A DNA stretch of 64,000 bases. Origin: Bacteroidota bacterium (GTDB taxonomy: Bacteria > Bacteroidota > Ignavibacteria > Ignavibacteriales > Ignavibacteriaceae). The stretch spans positions 1 through 64,000 of the forward strand of contig JADFLR010000009.1 of assembly GCA_022564295.1 (NCBI GenBank). The letters are read 5' to 3'. The position numbers and the translations under genes were made by a program. Each line of letters starts with the position of its first letter. The stretch's first letter is position 1. Below the pieces are notes generated by a model that saw only the letters and a program-made list of their open reading frames with translations, was not told where the DNA came from and did not search any database. Below are positions 27,257 through 36,727 of the stretch, one piece after another.

Positions 27257-29313
27257 AGCTTTACTTTTTCGAAGGAATTAAAATATTTTTCTGATTGATT
27301 AAAAAGTTTTGTTAGATCAGTCAAACGATTAACACATGATAGTCCTTTATTCTGGAAATCCATTTTTTTAAAAGTTCTGGAAAGACCTATAAAGCCTACT
27401 TTTTTATCATTTGCAAAATCATAATCTTTCAAAGAATCTCCAATAAACAGAACCTCACTAGGTTGCAATTTATAATGTTGAAGAACGAAATCGATCTGTG
27501 CACCTTTTCTAAAATCTGATTTATAACCAAAGAGACCATCTACCAAGTCATCAATTTTGTTTAACCTGGCGTATTTTGTTATAATCTCCTGCTTTGTGCT
27601 ACTACAAATAAATGTTTTAATCCCCTTATTTTTAAAATACTTAAGTGTGGGAATAACTTCAGAAAAGATAGAATGAGCAAAAATACCTTCTAATTTTCTC
27701 GATTCGAAGGTAGTTGCAACTTCATGGTTGTTTGGATGATTTGGAAAAATTAACTCGATCTGGTTTGCAAAAGCTAATCCTGTAGTCTCTAAATATCTCT
27801 TTTTAGCTTCGTTTTTAGAAATATCATATGTCTCTGTCATAAGTCTTACAGCCAATTCTGTTAAGAAAGGCATTGTATTAGCTATTGTTCCATCAAAATC
27901 GAAAATAATAGCTTTAACTTTATTGCTTACAAGAGAATCCTTATTTAGAAAATAATTCCACGATAAGAATGTTCTCCATATTACAATTGTATTAGTTTGA
28001 ATAGCTATAATAAACAAAGCAAGGAATGCAAAAATCGGATGAAAGTACGTCAATATTCCACCGAGGAAAAGTAAAAATAGTCTCAGGTCTCTACCTTTTC
28101 CTGCAGCAATCCATTTTCTCGTATATCGGTATCCAAAATTAACTGTTGACTTTGCAGTTGAATAACTAACCATCAAATTTCCTATGATAGCTAATACAGA
28201 GATAATAATAATTAATAGAGAACTATAATAAATTCCAAATATCTCTTTATCCCCTATTTCAGTTAATGAGTAATAGAAAATCCCCAATAGAATGAAACCA
28301 TCAGCATAGCGATCAAGAATCGCATCTACGAAATCTCCTAACTTAGATTGCATATGCTTAAGCCGTGCTATCTCTCCATCACAACCATCTAAAATACTTG
28401 AAAGCTGTATCAATAAAGCCCCTGTAATAGCGTAGCCAAGAAAAAAATATAAACTGCTTACAAGTCCTACAACAAAGCTCAGTATTGTGACCTGATTAGG
28501 GGTGATTCCTTTATATATTTTGAGAAGTAATGGTGTAAAAATCCCGATAGAAAATTTCCTATTTATGTATCGGGAAATTAAGCCATCTACTGGTTTTATT
28601 AGTTTGCCATACAATAGCTTCTCTGCTTTTTTTAAGGCCGCAGGATCATCAATATCAATCCAATATTTTCCATTTATACCCAGCACATTAGCTTTGCCAT
28701 TCTTTGCCAGAATCCTCACAGCGCCTGAAAGGGAAGTATCACCTTTTTCACTGCTCTTATCTAACGCATCGAAAATCGCGGGAGAACAATAAAAAATCCC
28801 GGTGTCAAAGGCATTGTAAGATGAAAGCTCTTTGCCAATATTTTGAATTTTACCGTTATCATAGCGAACACGGGTTACATCTTCAAAATCGATTATTGGA
28901 TTAGTAATGTTTTCATCAACTGCAAGTGTAATCTCCCCTTCACCCAAATCTGACGCGAGCAATTGCTTTACAATAGAAGGATCGAATAAATGATCAGACA
29001 TCAACAATAAGAATGGCTCGGTTAAATAATTCTTCGCTTTATATATTGATGTTCCGTTTTCGCTATTAGCCCACTCACTATTTTCTAAAGTTTTAATAGA
29101 TACATTTAATCTTTTTGATAAAATATTAAGAAATGAAGTGACTTTTTCTTTCTGATTACCTGTAACAATATAAAAGTCATCCGCTCCGCCTTGCATGCTA
29201 TTGCGGATGACGCGTTCAATTAGAGGCACACCAAGAACCGAAAGTAAGGGTTTGCAATCAACCCTGTTACGCAGCCGGCTCCCTTTCCCCGCTGCTAAAA
29301 TCAGGCACTTCAT
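27253..29313 (-). CDS. Fusion: nucleotidyltransferase + CDP-alcohol phosphotransferase + HAD phosphatase
   Basis: A 686-residue three-part protein. Residues 1-235 are a sugar-phosphate nucleotidyltransferase (LAAGKGSRL, 'LLLMSDHLF', 'YWIDIDDPAALKKAEKLL'). Residues 240-455 are a membrane CDP-alcohol phosphotransferase with the exact motif D-x2-D-G-x2-A-R-x8-G-x3-D-x3-D from about residue 309. Residues 465-686 are a HAD hydrolase (FDFDGT, FIGDSLKD). The first two parts match IPCT/DIPPS, which makes CDP-inositol and transfers inositol phosphate. A fused HAD is unusual. The start at 29313 (GGAAAG upstream) lies inside the end of the inositol synthase gene. The acceptor, inositol phosphate or lipid, is unresolved. 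Confidence 0.88.
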   Translation of the reverse strand: MKCLILAAGKGSRLRNRVDCKPLLSVLGVPLIERVIRNSMQGGADDFYIVTGNQKEKVTSFLNILSKRLNVSIKTLENSEWANSENGTSIYKAKNYLTEPFLLLMSDHLFDPSIVKQLLASDLGEGEITLAVDENITNPIIDFEDVTRVRYDNGKIQNIGKELSSYNAFDTGIFYCSPAIFDALDKSSEKGDTSLSGAVRILAKNGKANVLGINGKYWIDIDDPAALKKAEKLLYGKLIKPVDGLISRYINRKFSIGIFTPLLLKIYKGITPNQVTILSFVVGLVSSLYFFLGYAITGALLIQLSSILDGCDGEIARLKHMQSKLGDFVDAILDRYADGFILLGIFYYSLTEIGDKEIFGIYYSSLLIIIISVLAIIGNLMVSYSTAKSTVNFGYRYTRKWIAAGKGRDLRLFLLFLGGILTYFHPIFAFLALFIIAIQTNTIVIWRTFLSWNYFLNKDSLVSNKVKAIIFDFDGTIANTMPFLTELAVRLMTETYDISKNEAKKRYLETTGLAFANQIELIFPNHPNNHEVATTFESRKLEGIFAHSIFSEVIPTLKYFKNKGIKTFICSSTKQEIITKYARLNKIDDLVDGLFGYKSDFRKGAQIDFVLQHYKLQPSEVLFIGDSLKDYDFANDKKVGFIGLSRTFKKMDFQNKGLSCVNRLTDLTKLFNQSEKYFNSFEKVKL

Positions 29314-30424
29314 ACTGAATGCTTTCCAGTTCAACATTATTGATAAATTGTTCTACCATTTGAAAAGCCACATCATCTGTAAATTGACGTGGGGGATGCT
29401 TGCAGAAATAAGCAGAAGGTGCGTAAAGTACACCGCCCTGCCCGCGCTCTAATGCTAACTTAGTGCAGCGAATTGCATCAACGGCAACTCCTGCAGAGTT
29501 CGGAGAATCCTCAACAGAAAGCCGAAGTTCCAGATTCATAGGAACACCACCAAAAAGTTTGCCTTCCATACGCAGAAAGCAGAGCTTGTTATCCTTTTGC
29601 CAGGGTATATAATCGCTGGGACCGATATGAATATTCTCGTTCTCCAGTCTTTTAGCTACTACAGATTGTACGGCTTCAGTCTTCGATATTTTCTTGGATG
29701 TTAGTCTTTTGCGCTCCAGCATATTCAGAAAATCAGTGTTGCCTCCGGTGTTTAGCTGATAAGTTCGCTCAAGCTTAACCCCGCGCTTCTTAAATAAATC
29801 AGCTAACATTCTATGGGTAATAGTAGCGCCTAACTGAGATTTAATATCATCACCTATTAAGGGAAGATTTTTTTCTTCGAATCTTCTTGCCCAGACAGGG
29901 TTGCTAGCGATAAACACAGGTATGTTATTAATTAAAGCAACGTTTGCTTCGAGTGCACATGCGGCGTAAAAGCGAACAGCTTCTTCAGATCCAACCGGGA
30001 GATAATTTAAAAGGATCTCTGCACCTGAATCTTTCAGAATTTGCACTACTTCCTCTTTGGTTGGTTCAATCTCATCTGCGGGGAGAAAAGTGAAATTATC
30101 ATCATATTCTTTCATATGATCGGCTACGCCATCCAGAATCCTGCCCATCTGTACTATCATTCCAGATTCAGGCAGTTGATTACAAAAAACAGTTGTACAA
30201 TTCGGCCTTTCAAATATAGCCTGATTTACATCTTTACCTACTTTTCTTTTATCTATATCAAATGCAGCAACAACTTCAATATCGGACGGCTTATATCCCC
30301 CAATTTCCCAATGCATTAATCCTATTGCTTCTTCTTTAGACTTATTTTTGTAATAGTGAACTCCCTGAATTAGTGAACTTGCACAATTACCTATTCCCGC
30401 AATTGCAATTCTTATATTCTTCAT
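29267..30424 (-). CDS. ino1: myo-Inositol-1-phosphate synthase
   Basis: A 385-residue enzyme turning glucose 6-phosphate into inositol 1-phosphate with NAD, of the short type found in actinobacteria, archaea and thermophiles. Marks are 'AGIGNCASSLIQGVHYYK', 'GDDIKSQLGATITHR', 'YQLNTGGNTDFLNM' and 'LELRLSVEDSPNSAGVAVDA'. It is the first gene of the inositol operon; its last 47 bases overlap the start of the trifunctional gene. The promoter should lie in the AT-rich spacer upstream of 30424. Confidence 0.95.
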   Translation of the reverse strand: MKNIRIAIAGIGNCASSLIQGVHYYKNKSKEEAIGLMHWEIGGYKPSDIEVVAAFDIDKRKVGKDVNQAIFERPNCTTVFCNQLPESGMIVQMGRILDGVADHMKEYDDNFTFLPADEIEPTKEEVVQILKDSGAEILLNYLPVGSEEAVRFYAACALEANVALINNIPVFIASNPVWARRFEEKNLPLIGDDIKSQLGATITHRMLADLFKKRGVKLERTYQLNTGGNTDFLNMLERKRLTSKKISKTEAVQSVVAKRLENENIHIGPSDYIPWQKDNKLCFLRMEGKLFGGVPMNLELRLSVEDSPNSAGVAVDAIRCTKLALERGQGGVLYAPSAYFCKHPPRQFTDDVAFQMVEQFINNVELESIQYEVPDFSSGEREPAA

Positions 30425-31106
30425 AGTATACCTCTTTCTAATTCTATCTAAAAAATATTTTGTTATTAATTAAAGTACTTAAAACGAAATAAATTCGGTC
30501 TCAATATTTATCAAATCACTTACCAGATGCCTTACTGATATAAATCAGAAGACTTAATCAACTTTTTATATTGATCTAATTAAATCCTCTAACTAAAAAC
30601 AAAACATCTTCTGCAAATACATAAATGCATACCTTGAAGGAATCATAGTAATTTTGTTTTAGCCGTTTTATATGGGTGGGGCTTTGAGGGGCTTCATTAA
30701 ATTATTTCTCCTCTTAACCTCGAATTTATACATGACAACCTTCGTTAAATTACTTGTAAAATGAGTGAGCTACTACTGACGAAAATTAGTTCCGTCTTAT
30801 AACATTGCCAAGCAATGTTCTATTAATCTCCTCTTAATTACACAAGTAACTTATATGCTTAGAAGAAATAAGGAAACTGGTCTATATTCTTTTATAGCAA
30901 AACAAGATAAGCAAATAAACACTCAATTTCAATTAGTGCCACTATGCACTGTAAATTGTTAAACATAGAAAATAAGCAGCTAATTTTTAATACTAAGACA
31001 AGGAAAAAGAGAGAAAAGATGATAAAATGATAGATTAAGTGAGAATAATTGGAGGTATTCTCAAGTCTTTAGGTGTAAATAGTTAATAAAGGAAAATTAA
31101 TAGCCC
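30425..31106. other. Long AT-rich spacer upstream of the inositol operon
   Basis: About 680 bases with no supported gene. It must contain the promoter of the inositol operon at its left end. A perfect 8-bp hairpin, AACATTGC (30801-30808) / GCAATGTT (30812-30819), with a three-base loop, is the only clear structure. Confidence 0.4.
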
Positions 31107-31560
31107 TCACATCGGCAAGTTACCCATCACACTTTTTAGCCACCTATGTGCGCAGTGAATAAATCCGGCTGGCTATGAAAGCATCAGTATGCACTCGTTG
31201 CTAACACAATCAATACCATTTTCTTGGCAGAAATTAATTGCTTATTCTGATTGTGAGCCCTGCTGCAGCCATACTCGCTTTATTCCGGCTTTATTAACTT
31301 TCAGCACAACCTTTTCTGTTTCTTCAGGAGGAACTTTTATAACAACTGCATAGATTTTTTTGAGTAAGTAAAAAAAGATCCGGATAACAATTATCTCCCT
31401 AAATCTTTTCTGCATTCAGGTTAAATGGAAATACATTGTAACCTTTCTTTTATAAGGTGTAGTAAATGGTATTCCCAAATTTATTCGTATTGCGTGAAAC
31501 ACCAATCACAGCGTTGTTCTTTTGAGATAAAAAATTCTCGACTGATGTTTTTATAGTCAT
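31107..31560 (-). pseudogene. Decayed CoA-binding (YccU-type) protein gene
   Basis: On the minus strand an ATG at 31560 opens 'MTIKTSVENFLSQKNNAVIG' and 'VSRNTNKFGNTIYYTL', the CoA-binding Rossmann start. The gene then meets TAA and TAG stops, a frameshift near 31350, and two more in-frame stops before ending 'ECILMLS' (stop) 'PAGFIHCAHRWLK'. At least four stops and one frameshift show it is dead. The copy at 26081-26389 is a truncated relative, so the strain seems to have lost this function twice in one neighbourhood. Confidence 0.88.
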
Positions 31561-31634
31561 TGTTATTCCCTTCTCAATCAAATATTAACGTACGTTACAA
31601 AATTAGTTTACACCAATTATTATTACAAAGATAT

Positions 31635-32690
31635 TTACAAATAATTTATTACCGCATCATAAGCCATATCGACTGTAAGTTCCTTGATACATTTAAATTT
31701 CACATCATCCCGGATACAAATAAGAGGGCGAGGTGAGTAGAAGAAACATGGGGCGCAATCTAAATTTAGCGTAACTATTTTATGCTCAGTTTTCCATGGG
31801 TGAATGTAATGCGGATTTGTAGGACCAATAATTGCGACTACTTTTAACTGCAGAGCGGCGGCAATATGCATCTGGCTTGAATCGTTTGTTACAAACAGGT
31901 TGCAGCGTTTCATAATAGCTGCACTTTGCAAAATCCCATTCGTATTAACAACAAAAGCATCTTGCAAATCGATTTTTACTTTAACTAAATTTTTTAATTC
32001 ATATTCATCGGGTCCGCCAAATACTAAGATTTTTGCACGATGATCATCAATTAACTTTTTCCCAAGTTCAGCAAACTTTTCCGGTTCCCATCTTCTTTTG
32101 ATATGATTTTTTAATGTTGCACATCCGGGATGGAAACCTATTACTAAATCATCGCTTAAAATGTTGTTTTCCGAAAAGAATTTTTGTGCCCGGATCCCAT
32201 CTTCTTCAGTATTGAATAATTCAAGAGAGGGTTCTTCGCCAAATTTTTTATTTAACAGTTTTTCAATCAGTTTAATGTTTGTTTGCACATTATGAACAGA
32301 ATCATTTTCTGTGATCTTGATGCTGTTCAAAAAACCAAGATTAGAAAAATCTTTTTTTAAATACTTTACTGCGACTCTGTTTTTTGTGCCCAATAAAAAG
32401 TTTATGATATTATATTCTTTTCGATTGGAAGGATAAACATTAATTGAGGTATCGTACTTCCCTCGTAAACTTAAAATATATTTAAGTGATTTAACGATTC
32501 CTTCCTGGAGGAAATCAAAACGATAAACATTATTAATGTTTGGATTGTTTATAAAAATATCCTGAGCACCTTTAACCATAACAAGCACATCAATTTGTGC
32601 ATCGGGTAATTGTGCCCGCAATAATTTCAGGGCTGGAGTAAACATAAGAGCATCACCGATGCCGGATAAAGCTATAATAAAAATTTTCAT
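31635..32690 (-). CDS. Glycosyltransferase family 9 (heptosyltransferase-like)
   Basis: A 351-residue GT9 enzyme. It starts 'MKIFIIALSGIGDALMFTPA', the ADP-heptose:LPS transferase pattern, and has 'VIGFHPGCA', 'LFVTNDSSQMHIAAAL' and 'VAIIGPTNPHYIHPW', which form the sugar-nucleotide pocket of the C-terminal domain. It likely adds a heptose or related sugar during lipopolysaccharide or glycan synthesis at the inner face of the membrane. The ATG at 32690 is preferred over a start 15 bases upstream. A terminator of the preceding DUF2723 gene overlaps its leader, so it needs its own promoter or read-through. Confidence 0.9.
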   Translation of the reverse strand: MKIFIIALSGIGDALMFTPALKLLRAQLPDAQIDVLVMVKGAQDIFINNPNINNVYRFDFLQEGIVKSLKYILSLRGKYDTSINVYPSNRKEYNIINFLLGTKNRVAVKYLKKDFSNLGFLNSIKITENDSVHNVQTNIKLIEKLLNKKFGEEPSLELFNTEEDGIRAQKFFSENNILSDDLVIGFHPGCATLKNHIKRRWEPEKFAELGKKLIDDHRAKILVFGGPDEYELKNLVKVKIDLQDAFVVNTNGILQSAAIMKRCNLFVTNDSSQMHIAAALQLKVVAIIGPTNPHYIHPWKTEHKIVTLNLDCAPCFFYSPRPLICIRDDVKFKCIKELTVDMAYDAVINYL

Positions 32691-32697
32691 ATTTAAA

Positions 32698-32730
32698 AAA
32701 TACAAAAAATAAGCGGCAATGATGCCGCTT
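32698..32730 (-). terminator. Rho-independent terminator of the DUF2723 gene
   Basis: A perfect 8-bp stem, AAGCGGCA / TGCCGCTT (32711-32718 and 32723-32730), with a four-base loop, followed on the minus strand by ATTTTTTG. It lies 30 bases past the DUF2723 stop and directly before the glycosyltransferase start. Confidence 0.85.
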
Positions 32731-32759
32731 ATAAATTCAATAAACTGGTGATAACTTAT

Positions 32760-35732
32760 TTACTGCTTCAACAGACTATCCCTTTGAGCGGCAAGCTGTT
32801 TAAACTTCTGAATACCTGCATCAATTGTTGGATCGTCGGGAAATAGTTCTTTTAGTTTTTCCCAAATGCCAATCGCTTTATTATATTCTTCAAGATTTTC
32901 ATACGTTTCAAGAAGTAATCTATACGGATTATAATATGATTCAACATTCGCAGGATTTTTTTCGAGTGATGCCAGAGCATTTTTTTCTACATCAAGTGCT
33001 AACGCTTTATATTTTTCTTTTTCATTCGCCTGTAAATACAGATTTGAAATTTCATATAACAATCCATTATCAATTCCAAGGTTTTTATAAGGTAGTTTTT
33101 CATTCATTATATCAAGAACAGCTATCGCTTTATCATTAGCATTATTGTTAAGGTAATGTATTGTTAACCTTATAAACGCATTGCGGTAATTCTGCACCAT
33201 TCTTCTATGGTTATTATCAAAGAAGATATCGGAACGATTTAATCCTCTGTATTTGAAACCCGGCTTGTAATCTTTGCTGTACCCGGGATTTTCTATTAAT
33301 TGTTTACTTAAAACTTCTGCATTTACAAACTCAACTCCCGGAGTACGTTTTTCGGGTACAAGACGGAATGCCATTCCTTCCATCTTCAGATAATCACCCA
33401 GCCCAATCCGGCTATCATCGGAACAGGTAACTGCAAAATATATCGGTCTCTGCCAATTGTTTGCCTCAACAATTTCTTTAACCATCAAGTCCTGTACACG
33501 CACTGCTTTAATTTCACCAAAAGTAAGCGTGTTGGACATCGTCCAGCTAATACTTCCTGCAGAAAGTGTAGAGGTATCCTTAATCTCATATCTATCAATT
33601 ATCTCCGAGAAACCGCTTAGCTTATTCGGATTTGGTGTGAGGACAGTAACATTAGTCGGATTCCACTGTACAGGTCTAAGCTGATCAATTTGTACATCAT
33701 TTAACCGCAGCCGGACAGTTCCGACTTTATATGGATCATTGTTCTTTAGTTGTTTGATATACCAACCAGTATTAAGCAAGCTAAGGTTTACAATCTTTAC
33801 ATCTCTTCTAACTCCTTCAACGTCCTGCAAATACCAGAGCGGGAAGGTATCATTATCTCCGTTGGTAAACAGAATAGCGTTAGATGCACAACTTTGAAGA
33901 ATGTTATAAGAATAATCCCATGGCACCCAATTGCTTGAACGATCGTGAGTAAAATAATTTGCCTGCACCATTCTAACAGGAATAAAAATAATAGCAATCG
34001 CCAGTACACTTGTCAAAGCAGCTTTTTGCGTAGTTGCATTTTTAACTTTTGCCTGAACTATATCAAGCAATCCTCGCACACCTATTGCAATCCATATTGC
34101 ATAAACAAAGAACGCACCCACATAAAAATAATCCCTCTCTCTCGGCTGCGGCTGCTGCTGATTTTGATAAAAGGCGGTTAGATAACCTAAGAGAATAAAC
34201 ATTATCATAAACACTGAAGCCATCTTCCAATCTTTTTTAAAGTGGAAGTAAATGCCAAGAAGTCCAATTAAAAAGGGAATACCGAACAAAGAGTATTTAA
34301 CATCTCCGGCAAAGCGCACCTTACCAAATAAAACACCCACAGCATTACCAATGCCATTAAAAGGGGCAATGTTTGCACCGTCATTCTGTTTCCATCCTTC
34401 TCTTCCGGCAAAATTCCACAGCCAGTATCGTGTCATCATGTGATTCATCTGATAGCGATAAAAGAAATCGAGATCGCTAACATAATTTGTGTAAACGCCT
34501 GTTTGGTGCGGCTCGGTTGTGAATCTTCTTTTAAAAGTAGGGAAGTCACCGTATTGTTCTCTGTTAAGATACGATTCGAGTTCGGGAAAAGTTTTTGGTG
34601 AATTTTCATTCATCGGCGTATCCTGATTTGCTCTTATGATAACCATTGCGAAGGTTGTAAACCCGATAATAACAAACAACATTGATGAAACAACCAGGTG
34701 AAGAGTAGGTTTGTTATTTTTAACCGCATAATAAATTCCATAAGCTAAAATTCCAAAAAGTACCGCGAGGAAAAGAAGCTCTGAAGTTAAACTACCACCG
34801 GCAACAGAGTTCATAAACGCTGTTAAATACTTTACAACACCGGGATAAGTTATGAAAAGAGCTAACCCGCCTATTAACAAAGGCATATAAATTGAATTCC
34901 TGTTAAATATTTTCTTCCAGAATATGCCCATAATTATAACACTTAAACCAAACACAAGTAATTTAAATTTGGAATCAAAATCTTTGTACGCTTCCTGTGT
35001 AGGTGGTGTTTGGGAAGTTTCACCAACCCACCAAATTAAAGCAAGTATTAAAATAATTCCTGCATGAACCAGAAAAATATATCCCGAGTTTTTTAGTGCA
35101 TCGTCATCAACAACATATTTACGAAAAGCGATAACCATGGCAATCGGAACAATTGTTAATACGCTCATCAAATGCACGCCTATGGAAAGACCGATAAGGT
35201 ATGCTATCATAAGAATATATTTTTCATTATCCTTTTCATCTGCCCTTTCGTGCCATCTTAAAATAAGATATACAATTACCGCAACTAATAATGTACTTAA
35301 AGCATAGACTTCAGCTTCAACGGCATTAAACCAAAATGTATCGCTGAAAGCTAATGCAAGAGCACCTATGGCTGCTGCAATATAAGTTCCCAATGCATCT
35401 GAAAGTGAATCCGGTTTTCTTCGTTTATAGTTATTGATGAGCTTTACTGCTATGAGATATAAGAAGAATACAGCAAAAGCACTGGAAAAAACCGATATTA
35501 AATTCATCTTATAACCAAAGTTTTCAGCAATTGGAAGATTGCCTAAAATGTTACCAAGCAAAAGGAAAAATGGTGCCCCGGGCGGATGTGGAACTTGAAG
35601 ATAAAATGCTGCGGCTGTAAACTCGCCGGCATCCCAAAAGGAAACACTTGGCTGAACTGTACTCCAAAAAGTAATTAAAGCTATTATAAAAACCACCGCT
35701 GCAAAAATGCGGTTCATTAATTTCAAATTCAT
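32760..35732 (-). CDS. DUF2723 multi-pass membrane protein (O-mannosyltransferase-like)
   Basis: A 990-residue membrane protein of the DUF2723 family, related to GT-C protein O-mannosyltransferases. The first loop has 'PSVSFWDAGEFTAAAFYLQV' followed by 'PHPPGAPFFLLLGN', with the acidic DAGE pair at the GT-C active-site position. About 12-14 membrane helices fill residues 10-600; the C-terminal 300 residues are periplasmic and end with TPR-like helices ('NDKAIAVLDIMNEKLPY', 'EYNKAIGIWEKLKELFPDD'). It likely transfers a lipid-linked sugar to exported proteins or glycans (inferred). Confidence 0.88.
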   Translation of the reverse strand: MNLKLMNRIFAAVVFIIALITFWSTVQPSVSFWDAGEFTAAAFYLQVPHPPGAPFFLLLGNILGNLPIAENFGYKMNLISVFSSAFAVFFLYLIAVKLINNYKRRKPDSLSDALGTYIAAAIGALALAFSDTFWFNAVEAEVYALSTLLVAVIVYLILRWHERADEKDNEKYILMIAYLIGLSIGVHLMSVLTIVPIAMVIAFRKYVVDDDALKNSGYIFLVHAGIILILALIWWVGETSQTPPTQEAYKDFDSKFKLLVFGLSVIIMGIFWKKIFNRNSIYMPLLIGGLALFITYPGVVKYLTAFMNSVAGGSLTSELLFLAVLFGILAYGIYYAVKNNKPTLHLVVSSMLFVIIGFTTFAMVIIRANQDTPMNENSPKTFPELESYLNREQYGDFPTFKRRFTTEPHQTGVYTNYVSDLDFFYRYQMNHMMTRYWLWNFAGREGWKQNDGANIAPFNGIGNAVGVLFGKVRFAGDVKYSLFGIPFLIGLLGIYFHFKKDWKMASVFMIMFILLGYLTAFYQNQQQPQPRERDYFYVGAFFVYAIWIAIGVRGLLDIVQAKVKNATTQKAALTSVLAIAIIFIPVRMVQANYFTHDRSSNWVPWDYSYNILQSCASNAILFTNGDNDTFPLWYLQDVEGVRRDVKIVNLSLLNTGWYIKQLKNNDPYKVGTVRLRLNDVQIDQLRPVQWNPTNVTVLTPNPNKLSGFSEIIDRYEIKDTSTLSAGSISWTMSNTLTFGEIKAVRVQDLMVKEIVEANNWQRPIYFAVTCSDDSRIGLGDYLKMEGMAFRLVPEKRTPGVEFVNAEVLSKQLIENPGYSKDYKPGFKYRGLNRSDIFFDNNHRRMVQNYRNAFIRLTIHYLNNNANDKAIAVLDIMNEKLPYKNLGIDNGLLYEISNLYLQANEKEKYKALALDVEKNALASLEKNPANVESYYNPYRLLLETYENLEEYNKAIGIWEKLKELFPDDPTIDAGIQKFKQLAAQRDSLLKQ

Positions 35733-35821
35733 TTATTCCTCAATCTATAAATAGAATAGCAAATTTACTGACATTAAAAATTTTTAGCAATGTTATTAGC
35801 GTTGATTAAATCAATCTGCGG

Positions 35822-36061
35822 TTAGTCATTAGCAGAAGATTCGTCGGGTTTTTTGAAAAAATTATAGTACTTTGAAAGATCAGCGGGCTTGTAATATTTA
35901 TCGTGCAACTCTTTTAATCTCTTCATTGAGACCGAATCAAAGTCTTCATCATCTTTTTGCCGTTTGATGAACATTTTATATTCTTCTAATTCTTCCCGTG
36001 TGAAATTTCGTTCGTATTTTTTTAGAGTTTCTAAATATTTTCCCTGGTCTCTGTAAGACAT
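35822..36061 (-). CDS. Small hypothetical helical protein
   Basis: A 79-residue, highly charged helical protein ('MSYRDQGKYLETLKKYERNF', 'EEYKMFIKRQKDDEDFD') without signal peptide or membrane segment. I do not recognise a family. The composition is that of a genuine protein and it has a proper ATG. It is transcribed ahead of the DUF2723 gene, 90 bases upstream, and may be co-transcribed with it. Confidence 0.65.
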   Translation of the reverse strand: MSYRDQGKYLETLKKYERNFTREELEEYKMFIKRQKDDEDFDSVSMKRLKELHDKYYKPADLSKYYNFFKKPDESSAND

Positions 36062-36321
36062 TTTTGTTGCTCTTTCAAGTTATTCGGAAATTACTCTTTT
36101 AAAAGTAACCAATCCGTTGTTACAAATGAATATCAACTTAAATTAAGACGGAGTGAGTGTTGTGTTGTTCCGTTTTAAATAGCCTGCCATTTTAATAAAA
36201 CAGTAGCATTTTATTTGATGATAACTCTTTCCCATATTACAAATGGAGCATTTATAAAAAAAATTTATGTTCGAGATGATTATATTAAATTTCAATCTTT
36301 AACTAATAGGAGATTAATAAA

Positions 36322-36711
36322 ATGAAAGCAGTAAATACATTTTTCGGGATTATTACAATCCTGATTTTACTTAGCCAAAGCAACGGGATGACTCAACAAC
36401 TTGGTGATAAGGTTTATTGGATGTCAATTATTGAGGTATCTGTGGGTAAACTTGAATCATATCATGCTTTTAATTCGAGAGAACTTTTACCATTAATGGA
36501 AGAAAATGGCTATACAACTATTGCAGTTTGGCAAACAATTGTCGGAAATATTGAAGAGGTCATATTCGTTTCAGAGTTTGAAAACATGGAAGCTTATCAT
36601 AAAGCAAGGGTAAGCCTACTAAGTAGCATTGACTGGCAAACTGTAAGTAAAAAACTTGATTCATTAACAAAGAGTATTCATACACGGCTTCTTAGCACAG
36701 CACCATTTTAA
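36322..36711 (+). CDS. Secreted NIPSNAP/dimeric alpha-beta-barrel-like protein
   Basis: A 129-residue protein with a signal peptide (about 1-24) and one ferredoxin-like alpha/beta domain: 'VYWMSIIEVSVGKLESYHAF', 'YTTIAVWQTIVGNIEEVIFV' and 'MEAYHKARVSLL' follow the NIPSNAP-like strand-helix-strand order. A ribosome site (AGGAG) lies upstream. Its role is unknown. It is followed 16 bases later by the recQ-like gene on the same strand, although the export signal suggests no common task. Confidence 0.65.
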   Translation: MKAVNTFFGIITILILLSQSNGMTQQLGDKVYWMSIIEVSVGKLESYHAFNSRELLPLMEENGYTTIAVWQTIVGNIEEVIFVSEFENMEAYHKARVSLLSSIDWQTVSKKLDSLTKSIHTRLLSTAPF

Positions 36712-36727
36712 ATGGTAACTAATAATT

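Noticed and set aside
32698-32730. Hairpin before the glycosyltransferase gene as a riboswitch
   Set aside because: A perfect short stem with a T run right after it, at the end of the DUF2723 gene, is explained fully as a terminator.
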